A stretch of DNA of 64,000 nt, taken from Dyadobacter sp. GTDB taxonomy: Bacteria > Bacteroidota > Bacteroidia > Cytophagales > Spirosomataceae. The stretch covers positions 1-64,000 of the forward strand of contig NZ_JAGIAS010000011.1 of the NCBI RefSeq assembly GCF_017744695.1, given 5' to 3'. The position numbers and the translations under genes are program-made. Positions 42,700-51,633 of the stretch are shown one piece after another. The notes beneath the pieces are model-generated. The model did no database searches. It was not told the DNA's origin and saw only the letters and a list, made by a program, of their open reading frames with translations. The first letter of the stretch is position 1; each line of letters begins with the position of its first letter.

Positions 42700-44634
42700 T
42701 TACTTGAATAGCTGCTGCGCAAATCCGAACAGGTCGTGCCGCCAGACCGGCCAGGTATGCCCGCCGCGGTATTCACTGTATTGGTATTTCACCCCCAGTT
42801 CATCATACTTGGCCAGCATGATCTTGCAATTTTTGTAAGCAATATCTTCCTCGCCGCCCATCGAAATCCAGAAGTTTTTGAGATTGCCGTTGATCGCGGC
42901 GGCATTGGTTTTGACAAATTCATAATGCGGGCCGGATAGTGCCGCATTGTTGGCGAACCAGCCCGAGCTGAACACGCCCAACGACGAAAACAGGTCCGTG
43001 TTTTTAGCTCCGGCGTAAAGTGTCTGTATCCCACCCATCGACAGCCCTGCCAGCGCCCGGTGCGCCGCATCCGCTTGCACCCTGAAAGTACTTTCAACAT
43101 AAGGCATCGCCCCTTGTTTCAATTCACTTTCAAAGAGTTTGAGAAAACCGTCACCCGCTGTCGCCATACTTCCCGGCCCCATCGGGCTTCCCATGTTGCC
43201 GTCCATCATCACCACCAGCATGGGTTTCGCCTTGCCTTCCGCAATGAGATTATCGAGGATCAGGTTTGTTTTCCCCTGGTTGGCCCAGCCTCTCTGATCT
43301 TCGCCACCGCCATGTAAAAGGTACAGTACGGGGTACTTTTCGGTCGAGGCATCGTAGCCCGGAGGCGTGTAGATATACATTTCACGCCACGTATTGCTGG
43401 CTTTGGACAGGTAGCGTTTGACCCGGATATCGCCGTGTGGCACGTCGCGCATGGCATAATAGCCTCCTCCCCGGAAAGGGATTTCGATGCCGCTGGCCAT
43501 TCTGCCCATGCCGTAAAACGTTTCGCTGGCCGGATCGGCCAATGCTACGCCATCTACCAGCAACGAGTAATAATGGAAGCCTTCGCCAATGGAATCCGTC
43601 GTGACCGACCAGTACCCGGCGGTATCTTTCTCCATATCATATTTTTTCCCGAGATCGACCTGTACTTTTTGCGCATTGGGGGCTTTCGTGCGGAACACGA
43701 CGCGGTTATCCGGCAGTATCTGCGGGTACTGCGCCGACCGCACATTGGTAGCCGCCGGCGTACCCAAAATGGTGTACTTCGGCAGCGAAGCCACATCGAC
43801 AGGTTTGAACAGGAATTGCGAAAACATGTACAAGCCGTTTTTCCAGACCTTGAAATCGTGTACGCCCGGCTCCACGTAGTATACATGCGGCACGTCGTGC
43901 TCAAACAGGTAATCGTGCGTGCGTTTGCTGAATGTAATCAACCGGTCATTATCCCCGCAGGAGATAAAGAGCAATTTCAGTTTCTTGCCGGCATCTTCGG
44001 GGTTAGGCATGAGTTCCTCGGGCTTTTTGGTATTGGGCGCGGACGAGAACCCTCCTACCCACGCGAACTTGTCCAGGTTTCCCAACCCGAAGTTCAGGGA
44101 CTGGCCGCCGCCCATCGACAAGCCTGCGATGGCGCGGTGCTCACGATCGGTAAGCGCCGGGTATTTCTTTTCGATAAATGGGATCAGATCTGTAAGCAAA
44201 TCTTTTTCGAAGGTCGAGAAGGCCTCCACTTTGTCCGGTGCCATAATATTTCCGGTAGCGCGATCGTCTTTCATCGCGCGGCCATTCGGCATTACCACGA
44301 TCATCGGCTCGATTTTCTTTTCATCCAGCAGATTATCCAGGATGAGTTGCGGGTTACCGCCTTTCAGCCATTCCTTCTCGTCGCCGCCAATGCCGTGGAG
44401 CAAATACAGCACCGGGTATTTCTTCTTTTTAGAAAAACCCGGAGGCGTATAAATCAATGCCTTTCGTGTATTACCGACCGTTTTCGACGGATAGCTTATC
44501 GTGTCGATTTTGCCGGCAGCGACGCCTTGCCGCACCACGTCATAGCCTTTGGGCATTTCCATTGGCTTGTTTTGGGCAAAAGCGGTGTTCGCAAACATCA
44601 GAAAGCTTGCGACGAGCAGGATAATTCTTTGCAT
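42700..44634 (-). CDS. Tandem carbohydrate esterase (two alpha/beta hydrolase domains)
   Basis: This exported 644-residue protein has a signal peptide (IILLVASFLMFANTAFAQ) and two copies of the enterochelin-esterase/XynZ-type fold. Domain 1 (about 40-275) has PVLYLLHGIGGDEKEW, the nucleophile Ser173 in AIAGLSMGGGQSL and His in YVEPGVHDFKVW. A beta-sandwich E-set linker (about 295-380, FRTKAPNAQKVQVDLG) precedes domain 2 (about 405-640). Domain 2 has PVLYLLHGGGEDQRGW, Ser532 in LAGLSMGGIQTLY and His in YRGGHTWPVWRHD. Both active sites look complete. It likely removes acyl groups (acetyl or feruloyl) from plant glycans outside or in the periplasm. It lies 35 bases downstream of the GH95 gene in the same operon. 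Confidence 0.8.
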   Translation of the reverse strand: MQRIILLVASFLMFANTAFAQNKPMEMPKGYDVVRQGVAAGKIDTISYPSKTVGNTRKALIYTPPGFSKKKKYPVLYLLHGIGGDEKEWLKGGNPQLILDNLLDEKKIEPMIVVMPNGRAMKDDRATGNIMAPDKVEAFSTFEKDLLTDLIPFIEKKYPALTDREHRAIAGLSMGGGQSLNFGLGNLDKFAWVGGFSSAPNTKKPEELMPNPEDAGKKLKLLFISCGDNDRLITFSKRTHDYLFEHDVPHVYYVEPGVHDFKVWKNGLYMFSQFLFKPVDVASLPKYTILGTPAATNVRSAQYPQILPDNRVVFRTKAPNAQKVQVDLGKKYDMEKDTAGYWSVTTDSIGEGFHYYSLLVDGVALADPASETFYGMGRMASGIEIPFRGGGYYAMRDVPHGDIRVKRYLSKASNTWREMYIYTPPGYDASTEKYPVLYLLHGGGEDQRGWANQGKTNLILDNLIAEGKAKPMLVVMMDGNMGSPMGPGSMATAGDGFLKLFESELKQGAMPYVESTFRVQADAAHRALAGLSMGGIQTLYAGAKNTDLFSSLGVFSSGWFANNAALSGPHYEFVKTNAAAINGNLKNFWISMGGEEDIAYKNCKIMLAKYDELGVKYQYSEYRGGHTWPVWRHDLFGFAQQLFK

Positions 44635-44669
44635 GGTTTTTTGGATGAAAATGGTGAAAATGCTTTCGG

Positions 44670-47159
44670 TTATGGAGCTGTAAAACGGTACACTTTGCCG
44701 GCCTGCGTGGGCAGATCGTAAAGCAGCGTCTCTTTCAATGGCGACCGTTCCTTTGTTGCTTTCGGTGAAACGATGGGCACGGCTATCTCCTCGGTTTGGT
44801 AAAATGCATTCGGATTTTCGCCGGAAGCTTTTTGTAATGTACCGCCTGAGAGTTTCAATGCATTCGGAACCCGCAACCGGAGATTTCCTCCCAGTTTTGA
44901 CCGGATTTCAACTTTTGTCAGTTTTGAACCAGCCCATTCCATACTCACCAGCTCAAAACCACCACGTGCCATCAACCCGCTGATGCTACCATTCTGCCAT
45001 ACATCGGGAAGCGCGGGGAGCAAATGCATTGCGCCGTCGGCACTTTGCATGAGCATTTCGGTGATGCCCGAGGTGCAGCCGAAGTTACCATCAATCTGAA
45101 ATGGCGGGTGAGCGTCGAAGAGATTGTTGTAAGTACCGCCACCGCGCTTGCTCGGCGGGCTCAATTGGTCCTGGATCAGTTTAAACGCATGATTTCCGTC
45201 CTGCAACCGCGCCCACCAATTGACCTTCCAGCCCATACTCCAACCCGTGGAAACATCGCCGCGATGGGTTAAAGTGGTGCGGGCAGCCGCAAACAGTTCG
45301 GGATTCCTATAAGCCGAAATTTGCGAAGCGGGGAACAACCCATACAAATGCGACACGTGGCGGTGCTCGTCTTTGGGATCGTCCACATCGTCAAGCCACT
45401 CCTGCAACTGTCCGTATTGTCCCACATGCATTGGTGGCAGCCGCTTGCGCATCTGGCGAAGCGTATCGGTAAATGCGGCGTCCTTTTTCAGAATTTCCGC
45501 CGCCCGGATGGCCGAGCTGAAAACGTCGAATGCAATTTGATTATCCATGGTCGTGCCCGCATCGAGCGAAGAACTTTCGTGTGCGGCCGGCGCATTTTCC
45601 GGCGAACTGCCCGGATTGGTCACCAGCCAATGGTATTTGGGATGTTCCACCAGATAATCGACGTAGAAAGTGGCCGCCCCTTTCAAAACGGGGTAAGCCT
45701 TCGCCAAAAAGTTCTTGTCGCCGGTATACAGGTAATGCTCCCACAAATGCTGGCTCGTCCAGCCGCCGCCCGCGATCCACATACCCCAGAACGCGCCGTC
45801 GATCGCGCCGGTAGCGCGCCATATGTCCGTGTTGTGATGCGCCATCCAGCCCCGCGCGCCGTACATGACTTTCGCCGTTTCGCGGCCCGTTTCGGACAGC
45901 TCGGTGACCATTTTCAGGAAGGGCTCATGCAGCTCCGACAGGTTCGTCTTCTCCGCAGGCCAGTAATTCATTTGCGCATTGATATTAATCGTGTATTTGC
46001 TGTCCCAAGGCGGCCGCATTTTGTTGTTCCATATTCCTTGCAAATTGGCAGGCTGCCCACCGGGTTGGGAACTGGAAATCAGCAGGTAACGGCCATACTG
46101 GTAATACAATGCAACCAGTGCAGGGTCATTCGCAGTCCGGAAATTTTTCAGCCTTTCGTCAATAGGAAATTTTGCGGCCTCCGTCGCGCCCAGATCGAGC
46201 CTCACACGGTTGAAATATTGCTGAAAAGCAGCAACATGCGATTTGAGTATCGTATCATAGGACTTGCCGGCAGCCTTTTCCAAATAGCCCCTTGCCAAAA
46301 CATTTTCATCCCCCGATACTTCGTGGTAATTCGTGAAGTTCGTGGCAGCAGAGACATAAATCGTTGCGGCCGTCGCGCCATTCACGTTAACCGCGGTATC
46401 CCCCACCGAAATACTCCCACCTTCCGTCCGGATCTTTGTAATCGCCTTGAATCTCACCAATCCCTTCACTCCTTCATGATCCGCGGCAGTAGCCGAAAGC
46501 ACCAGCTCTTTTGCCGGAGAAATCTCGATTTTCGGTTGCTGATGAAGCGTTGAGTAAGCTGCCGAAAAAGTCAGTTTACCCGGCTTGTCGGCTGTCAATC
46601 GGACGACCAGCACCTGGTCCGGCTGAGAGGCCAGTACCTCGCGCGTAAAAGTGACACCGTCAAGTTGATAAGTCGTTTTCGCGACCGCCCGCTCGATATC
46701 CAGTTCGCGGTAATACCGCTGGTATTGCTCGTGCCCGGGAAATGCCAAATGCAGCTCGCCGACCGGCTGAAACATCTGTCCATGCGATTTTTTGGAAATA
46801 ACAGCCTGGTTAGCAAGCTTCTCGGCCTCTTTTTGTTTTCCATCAAAAATCAGTTTCCTGATTTCCGGCAAGGCGGCTAATGCGGCAGGATTATCATTCC
46901 GGTTGGGCCCGCCCGACCATAATTTACTCTCATTCAACTGAATGGTTTCGTCGGACACATTCCCGTACACCATCCCTCCCAGCCTGCCATTGCCCACCGG
47001 TAAGGCATTTTCCCAGGTATTGCCTGACGGCGTATTATACCAGAGCTTCAAAGGCTGCTGAGAAAAGCAGGCATTGGAAAGGGTCAGGGAAAAACAAACA
47101 AGGACATGAAGTTTCGTCAATCGGAAATTGGCACCAAACTGGGGCAATCCAGGCTCCAT
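44670..47159 (-). CDS. Glycoside hydrolase family 95 (alpha-L-fucosidase type)
   Basis: This 829-residue secreted enzyme uses the Met at 47159 because a signal peptide follows (LHVLVCFSLTLSNACFSQ); the frame is open to 47210. The N-terminal GH95 domain opens LKLWYNTPSGNTWENALPVG, then NGRLGGMVYGNVSDETIQLN and LWSGGPNRND, a hallmark of the family. The (alpha/alpha)6 catalytic barrel contains YTININAQMNYWPAE, corresponding to the conserved Asn-x-Asn of characterised fucosidases, and an acidic cluster near SSPENAPAAHESSSLDAGTT. The C-terminal beta domain ends in QAGKVYRFTAP. The family cuts alpha-1,2-L-fucose (or L-galactose) from xyloglucan-type chains. It is the first gene of the operon with the esterase and divergent from the HTCS regulator. 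Confidence 0.9.
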   Translation of the reverse strand: MEPGLPQFGANFRLTKLHVLVCFSLTLSNACFSQQPLKLWYNTPSGNTWENALPVGNGRLGGMVYGNVSDETIQLNESKLWSGGPNRNDNPAALAALPEIRKLIFDGKQKEAEKLANQAVISKKSHGQMFQPVGELHLAFPGHEQYQRYYRELDIERAVAKTTYQLDGVTFTREVLASQPDQVLVVRLTADKPGKLTFSAAYSTLHQQPKIEISPAKELVLSATAADHEGVKGLVRFKAITKIRTEGGSISVGDTAVNVNGATAATIYVSAATNFTNYHEVSGDENVLARGYLEKAAGKSYDTILKSHVAAFQQYFNRVRLDLGATEAAKFPIDERLKNFRTANDPALVALYYQYGRYLLISSSQPGGQPANLQGIWNNKMRPPWDSKYTININAQMNYWPAEKTNLSELHEPFLKMVTELSETGRETAKVMYGARGWMAHHNTDIWRATGAIDGAFWGMWIAGGGWTSQHLWEHYLYTGDKNFLAKAYPVLKGAATFYVDYLVEHPKYHWLVTNPGSSPENAPAAHESSSLDAGTTMDNQIAFDVFSSAIRAAEILKKDAAFTDTLRQMRKRLPPMHVGQYGQLQEWLDDVDDPKDEHRHVSHLYGLFPASQISAYRNPELFAAARTTLTHRGDVSTGWSMGWKVNWWARLQDGNHAFKLIQDQLSPPSKRGGGTYNNLFDAHPPFQIDGNFGCTSGITEMLMQSADGAMHLLPALPDVWQNGSISGLMARGGFELVSMEWAGSKLTKVEIRSKLGGNLRLRVPNALKLSGGTLQKASGENPNAFYQTEEIAVPIVSPKATKERSPLKETLLYDLPTQAGKVYRFTAP

Positions 47160-47179
47160 GAATTTTTCGATTATATTAT

Positions 47180-47194
47180 TTGTCAAATTGACAA
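47180..47194. promoter_or_regulatory. 15-bp palindrome upstream of the GH95 gene
   Basis: TTGTCAA and TTGACAA with a central A make a perfect odd palindrome. It starts 21 bases upstream of the preferred GH95 start. It may be an operator for the fucosidase-esterase operon. Confidence 0.4.
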
Positions 47195-47330
47195 TATATT
47201 TTTCAGGCATAATACTTCTATGATATGGATCGAAAGTCCATTACTTTTTTTATATTATTTTTAATTTATCAATGAGCAAATGTAGGTCTTCGGCGGGGCA
47301 CATGCGAACACATTTGTTGAAACTAATATC

Positions 47331-47342
47331 ACAAATGTTCAA
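47331..47342 (+). promoter_or_regulatory. ACAAATGTTCAA motif, HTCS-region copy
   Basis: This 12-base motif recurs exactly at 51510-51521 upstream of the SusC gene controlled by the same locus. Here it lies in the divergent region between the GH95 operon and the HTCS gene. A role as a regulator-binding site is a guess from its placement. Confidence 0.35.
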
Positions 47343-47384
47343 ATGTGGCTTTTTCGCAACGTCAGGGCAATAAATATCAGCGCC

Positions 47385-50300
47385 ATGTCAAAATTTCGTT
47401 CTCGTATCATTGCCTTTTTTGCGGGCTTTCTCATTTCATTGGCGCAGGCGAATGCAGATGATCCGCACCTCAATTTTACTGCACTCACTTCGGTAGACGG
47501 CCTGTCGTCGAACACAGTCCATGCCATTTTGAAGGACCGTCACGGGCTGCTCTGGTTCGGGACAGATGATGGATTGAACAAGTACGACGGCACAGAATTT
47601 ACAGTGTACCGAAACGACGGCGCGAATCCCGCCAGCATTGCTTCCAACGATATTTCATCCCTGTACGAAGACAAGGCCGGCCGCATTTGGATCGGTACAA
47701 TCCAGGGGGCGCTTAACCTATATGATCGTAAAAAGGATGCATTCAAACGCATTTGCGTGAATGAAAGTGTCTCGGCGATCACCAGCGACCGTACGGGCAA
47801 GTTGTGGGTGGGTACCATCGAGGGGCTTACGTGGGTAGACCCGGTTTCATTCAAAGTCACGCGGATGAGCCAGCGCGCGGATGTCCCCGTAGAAATCAAA
47901 AATCAGCTGATTTTGAGTTTCTACCAGGATAAAACGGGTCAAATGTGGGTGGGGACCGCTAACGGCTTATTCATTTACGATTTTAAAACCGACCGTTTCA
48001 GAAAAATCACTGACGGGCCCGGGAACCGCAGTCAGGTCAAAACGATTTATGGCGGTCCATCGGGGCATATCTGGGTGGGGTCATTTAGCGGGCTCTACAA
48101 ATTTGCCGCCGACGGAAGTCTGCTCCAAACTTTTAGGTATCAGGCTAACGACAAACAGACGATCAGCAGCAATATGGTCTATGCCGTGGCCTCCGGAGAC
48201 CGGAAAACGCTTTGGATATGTACCGACGGCGGACTGAACCTGATGAATACCGAAACCGGAAAAGTAACCCGCTACGCGCCCGACCCGCGTAATCCGTATA
48301 GCCTTACTAACAAGTCGGTCCGCAGCATTCTCATCGACGACCGTGGCATTTTCTGGCTGGGAACGTATAAAGGCGGCGTCAACAAGTTTGACAAGAACGT
48401 CACGATTTTCGGATTGAAAAATTCGGATACTTATGATCGTTACGGGCTAAGCGCGCCGTTCGTTACCTCATTTGCCGAGAAAGCCGACGGCGACTTGTTC
48501 GTGGGCACCGATGGCGGCGGGTTAAATGTGTACCACCGGAAAACCAACCTGTTCACCCAGATCCCGCTCCTTCCCAAAAGTAAGCTGGCGACATCGGGCC
48601 TGGCCATTTTGTCGCTCGAAATGGCCGGCGATAAATTATGGATCGGGACGTTTCAGGACGGGCTCTTTCAATTGGACGTCAACACGGGCCAATATCGGCA
48701 ATACACGCAAACTGCAAGCATTTCGTCGTTGGGCAACAACGACATTTTCGCATTGACGACCGATAAAAGCGGAAAACTGTGGATCGGAACGAATGGCGGC
48801 GGAGTGAATGTATTCGATCCGCAGACACAACAGTTTAACCGGCTATTTGAAGAGAATATTCCGGTGGAGAAACGCGTCATTCCGCTCAACGGCTACATCA
48901 GGGACATTTTACAGGACAAAGAAGGCAAAATCTGGATCGGCTCGCACGGCACTGGTCTGGTGATCTTTGATCCTGAGCAGCAGAAGTCCATTCACCTGGA
49001 TAAACTCAACAGCAAACTGCCGGGCAACAATGTACTGTCGGTTTTTGAGGATAGTAAGGGAAATATCTGGGTGGGGACTGGCGGAGAAGGCCTGGCGAAA
49101 TTCAATGCGGAGACGCGCAGCTTTTTGGGTTTTGGTCAAAAGGAAGGCCTTGCGAGCGGCGTGGTCAACAAGATACTGGAAGACGCGCAGGGCCGGATCT
49201 GGGTGAGCACCAACCAGGGATTAAGCTACCTGGATCAGGCGACGAAACGGTTTGTGAATTACACGCAGCTCAATGGCTTGCAGGACAATACGTTCGTTCT
49301 GGGCGCAGGTATCCGTACGCGCGACAACCTGCTGTTTTTCGGTGGGATCCAGGGCTTCAATTACCTCGACACCCGCACACTCCGCCAAAACAACAGCCGT
49401 ATTCCCGTTATCCTGAAAGAGCTCCGCGTCGGCAACAACTCCATCACACCAGCCGATTCCAACATCCTGGCTGACCACATTTCCATCGCGAAATCCATTC
49501 ATCTGGATTACAAACAGAATTTTACCCTTACCTACGGGGCGCTCAACTACTCCGACGCTTCGCAGACCGTGTACCGCTACCGGCTTGTTGGCTTCGACGA
49601 TGAATGGCACTACGCAGGATCTTCCAAAACCGCCGGCTATACCAACCTTAACCCCGGAACTTACCGGTTTGAAGTGCAGGCCAAAAACCAGAATGGCGTA
49701 TGGAATGAACCGGGCACGTCGGTCGAAATTGTGGTCGAGCCGCCGTTTTACATGACCATTTATGCTTACCTGTTTTACGCATTTGCCTTGTTTGGACTCG
49801 TGTTTTTAATGCGGCGCAGAGGTATCCAAAAACTCAAAAGGCAGTTCCGGCAGGAAGAGCTGGAAACCGAGGCCCGACGTAAAAGGGAGCTGGATGAAAT
49901 GAAAATCAAGTTCCTGACCAACCTGAGCCATGAGTTCCGGACACCGATTTCCCTCATACTTGCACCGCTGGACCAGTTGGTGAATCGGGGCCGGGCCGCC
50001 GAAGACACCCCGCATTTGCAGGGCATCCGGCGTAACGCCAAACGATTACTCAACCTGGTCGACCAGCTGCTGGACTTTAAAAACCTGCAACAACACGAAT
50101 CACAGCTCGAAACTACGCCTGGCGAGATCGTATCGTTTATCCGCGAAACCGCAGAGTCCTTTCAATACCTGTCGCAGGCGAAGGAAATTGACTATGCAAT
50201 TGAAAGCGAGGTCGATAGCCTGCCCATGGATTTCGATGCCAATAAAATCGAACGCATTGTCCTGAACTTACTATCTAACGCATTTAAACATACGCCCAGG

Positions 50301-51479
50301 GGTGGGCAGGTAAAACTCTCCTTGTCTCAATCCGGTGGGCCTAACACCGGCCAGTGGCTAAACATCAAAATATCGGATACGGGCGTAGGCATTCCCGCCG
50401 ACAAGCACCAGAAGATTTTCGAGCGTTTTTATCAAAACGACTCATCCAGGGTATTGAACCAGGGGAGCGGGATCGGCCTGTCGATCGTGAAAGAGTTCGT
50501 ACAAATGCATGGTGGGGTAATCAAAGTAGAGAGCGAGCCGGGACAAGGCAGCACGTTTACCGTAGCACTTCCGTGCAAAAAACCCGCTTCAACTGCCGTT
50601 CGGGAAACGCTTCCGCCGGTGATTTCACAAGAAAATACAACAAGCGCACCCGCGTCGGAAACAACGCCGGAAACGCCGGTCATACGGCCGGAATTATCAG
50701 CTGATATTCTGATCATCGAGGACAATGACGAATTCCGGCATTATCTGAAAAGTAATCTGGAAATCAATTACAAAATCATGGAGGCCTCCAATGGCGTGGA
50801 AGGCTGGCAGAAAGCGCTGGCCCACCACCCGCAGATCATCATCAGCGACGTGGCAATGCCGGAAATGGACGGGATCCAATTGAGCAGGAAAGTCAAATCG
50901 GACAAACGTACCGCGCATATTCCGGTGATCCTGCTTACCGCTTCCACCGGCGAGGAGCACGAGCTCCGCGGGCTCAATTCGGGCGCGAACGATTATCTGA
51001 CCAAGCCTTTCAATTTTGACATTCTCAATGTGAAGATCAGTAACCTGCTCCTGCTGAGCAGACTCCTCAAAAATACCTATTCCAAGCAGATCGACATTTC
51101 GAAACCCGAACCTGAAATTGTTTCTGCAAACGAAAAACTGCTCAAAAACATCCTCGCTTATATCGACGAAAACCTGACCAACAGTACCGACCTCAATGTA
51201 GAGAAAATGAGCAGGCAACTGGGCATGAGCCGCGGGACTTTGTACAACAAGCTATTGGAAATAACCGGACAAACGCCCATCGAATTTATCAAAACCATCA
51301 AGCTTGAAAAGGCAGCTTTGCTATTGGAAAAAAGCGACCTGAACGTCTCTCAAATCTCCTATGCCACCGGGTTTGCTTCGCCGAGCTATTTCACCAAATC
51401 TTTCAAGGCAAAATTCGGCATGCTTCCCTCTGAATACCTTCACGCAAAGCCCAAATCAGAACTGATTGCAAAGCCCTGA
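47385..51479 (+). CDS. Hybrid two-component system regulator (HTCS)
   Basis: This 1,364-residue one-protein sensor-regulator for polysaccharide use has a signal peptide (FRSRIIAFFAGFLISLAQA) and a periplasmic double propeller of Reg_prop repeats (GLLWFGTDDGLNKYDG, AGRIWIGTIQGALNLYD and so on). A Y_Y_Y domain (YRYRLVGFDDEWHYAG), a membrane helix (YAYLFYAFALFGLVFLM), then HisKA with His in NLSHEFRTPISLIL (about 849) follow. The ATPase (NLLSNAFKHTPRGG, SDTGVGIP, GSGIGLSIVKEF) precedes the receiver with Asp in IIISDVAMPEMDG (about 1154). A C-terminal AraC domain (SRGTLYNKLLEITGQTPIEF, then ISYATGFASPSYFTKSFKAK) binds DNA. The ATG at 47385 starts the signal; the ORF begins earlier at 47343. It likely senses an oligosaccharide and activates the flanking operons. 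Confidence 0.93.
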   Translation: MSKFRSRIIAFFAGFLISLAQANADDPHLNFTALTSVDGLSSNTVHAILKDRHGLLWFGTDDGLNKYDGTEFTVYRNDGANPASIASNDISSLYEDKAGRIWIGTIQGALNLYDRKKDAFKRICVNESVSAITSDRTGKLWVGTIEGLTWVDPVSFKVTRMSQRADVPVEIKNQLILSFYQDKTGQMWVGTANGLFIYDFKTDRFRKITDGPGNRSQVKTIYGGPSGHIWVGSFSGLYKFAADGSLLQTFRYQANDKQTISSNMVYAVASGDRKTLWICTDGGLNLMNTETGKVTRYAPDPRNPYSLTNKSVRSILIDDRGIFWLGTYKGGVNKFDKNVTIFGLKNSDTYDRYGLSAPFVTSFAEKADGDLFVGTDGGGLNVYHRKTNLFTQIPLLPKSKLATSGLAILSLEMAGDKLWIGTFQDGLFQLDVNTGQYRQYTQTASISSLGNNDIFALTTDKSGKLWIGTNGGGVNVFDPQTQQFNRLFEENIPVEKRVIPLNGYIRDILQDKEGKIWIGSHGTGLVIFDPEQQKSIHLDKLNSKLPGNNVLSVFEDSKGNIWVGTGGEGLAKFNAETRSFLGFGQKEGLASGVVNKILEDAQGRIWVSTNQGLSYLDQATKRFVNYTQLNGLQDNTFVLGAGIRTRDNLLFFGGIQGFNYLDTRTLRQNNSRIPVILKELRVGNNSITPADSNILADHISIAKSIHLDYKQNFTLTYGALNYSDASQTVYRYRLVGFDDEWHYAGSSKTAGYTNLNPGTYRFEVQAKNQNGVWNEPGTSVEIVVEPPFYMTIYAYLFYAFALFGLVFLMRRRGIQKLKRQFRQEELETEARRKRELDEMKIKFLTNLSHEFRTPISLILAPLDQLVNRGRAAEDTPHLQGIRRNAKRLLNLVDQLLDFKNLQQHESQLETTPGEIVSFIRETAESFQYLSQAKEIDYAIESEVDSLPMDFDANKIERIVLNLLSNAFKHTPRGGQVKLSLSQSGGPNTGQWLNIKISDTGVGIPADKHQKIFERFYQNDSSRVLNQGSGIGLSIVKEFVQMHGGVIKVESEPGQGSTFTVALPCKKPASTAVRETLPPVISQENTTSAPASETTPETPVIRPELSADILIIEDNDEFRHYLKSNLEINYKIMEASNGVEGWQKALAHHPQIIISDVAMPEMDGIQLSRKVKSDKRTAHIPVILLTASTGEEHELRGLNSGANDYLTKPFNFDILNVKISNLLLLSRLLKNTYSKQIDISKPEPEIVSANEKLLKNILAYIDENLTNSTDLNVEKMSRQLGMSRGTLYNKLLEITGQTPIEFIKTIKLEKAALLLEKSDLNVSQISYATGFASPSYFTKSFKAKFGMLPSEYLHAKPKSELIAKP

Positions 51480-51509
51480 CCCCCTAGCAATTTTGTAAGT
51501 AATACTATA

Positions 51510-51521
51510 ACAAATGTTCAA
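51510..51521 (+). promoter_or_regulatory. ACAAATGTTCAA motif, SusC-region copy
   Basis: This is an identical copy of the 12-base motif at 47331. It lies about 38 bases upstream of the candidate -33 box of the SusC promoter. Confidence 0.35.
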
Positions 51522-51558
51522 TTTGATCAACTAATAGTAACATAGGTTAAGTGTGGGC

Positions 51559-51589
51559 TTGACATTTTATTGAAATCGTCCAACCTTTG
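51559..51589 (+). promoter_or_regulatory. Candidate promoter of the second SusCD operon
   Basis: TTGAC at 51559-51563 and AACCTTTG at 51582-51589 fit the spacing of a Bacteroidota -33/-7 promoter (20 bases between TTG and the -7 box). The -7 box has one mismatch to TAnnTTTG. It lies 45 bases before the SusC ATG. Confidence 0.4.
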
Positions 51590-51633
51590 ACTAGTACAAG
51601 TTTTTGTTCTTTTAGTCCAGCTACATTAACCCT

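Noticed and set aside
43435..44721. 428-codon forward ORF
   Set aside because: It lies antisense to the double esterase and reads as a low-quality Arg/His/Phe-rich mirror of it. The GC-rich codon pattern of the real gene creates it.
45321..46553. 410-codon forward ORF
   Set aside because: It is antisense to the GH95 gene, whose reading frame has clear domain motifs. The forward frame has none.
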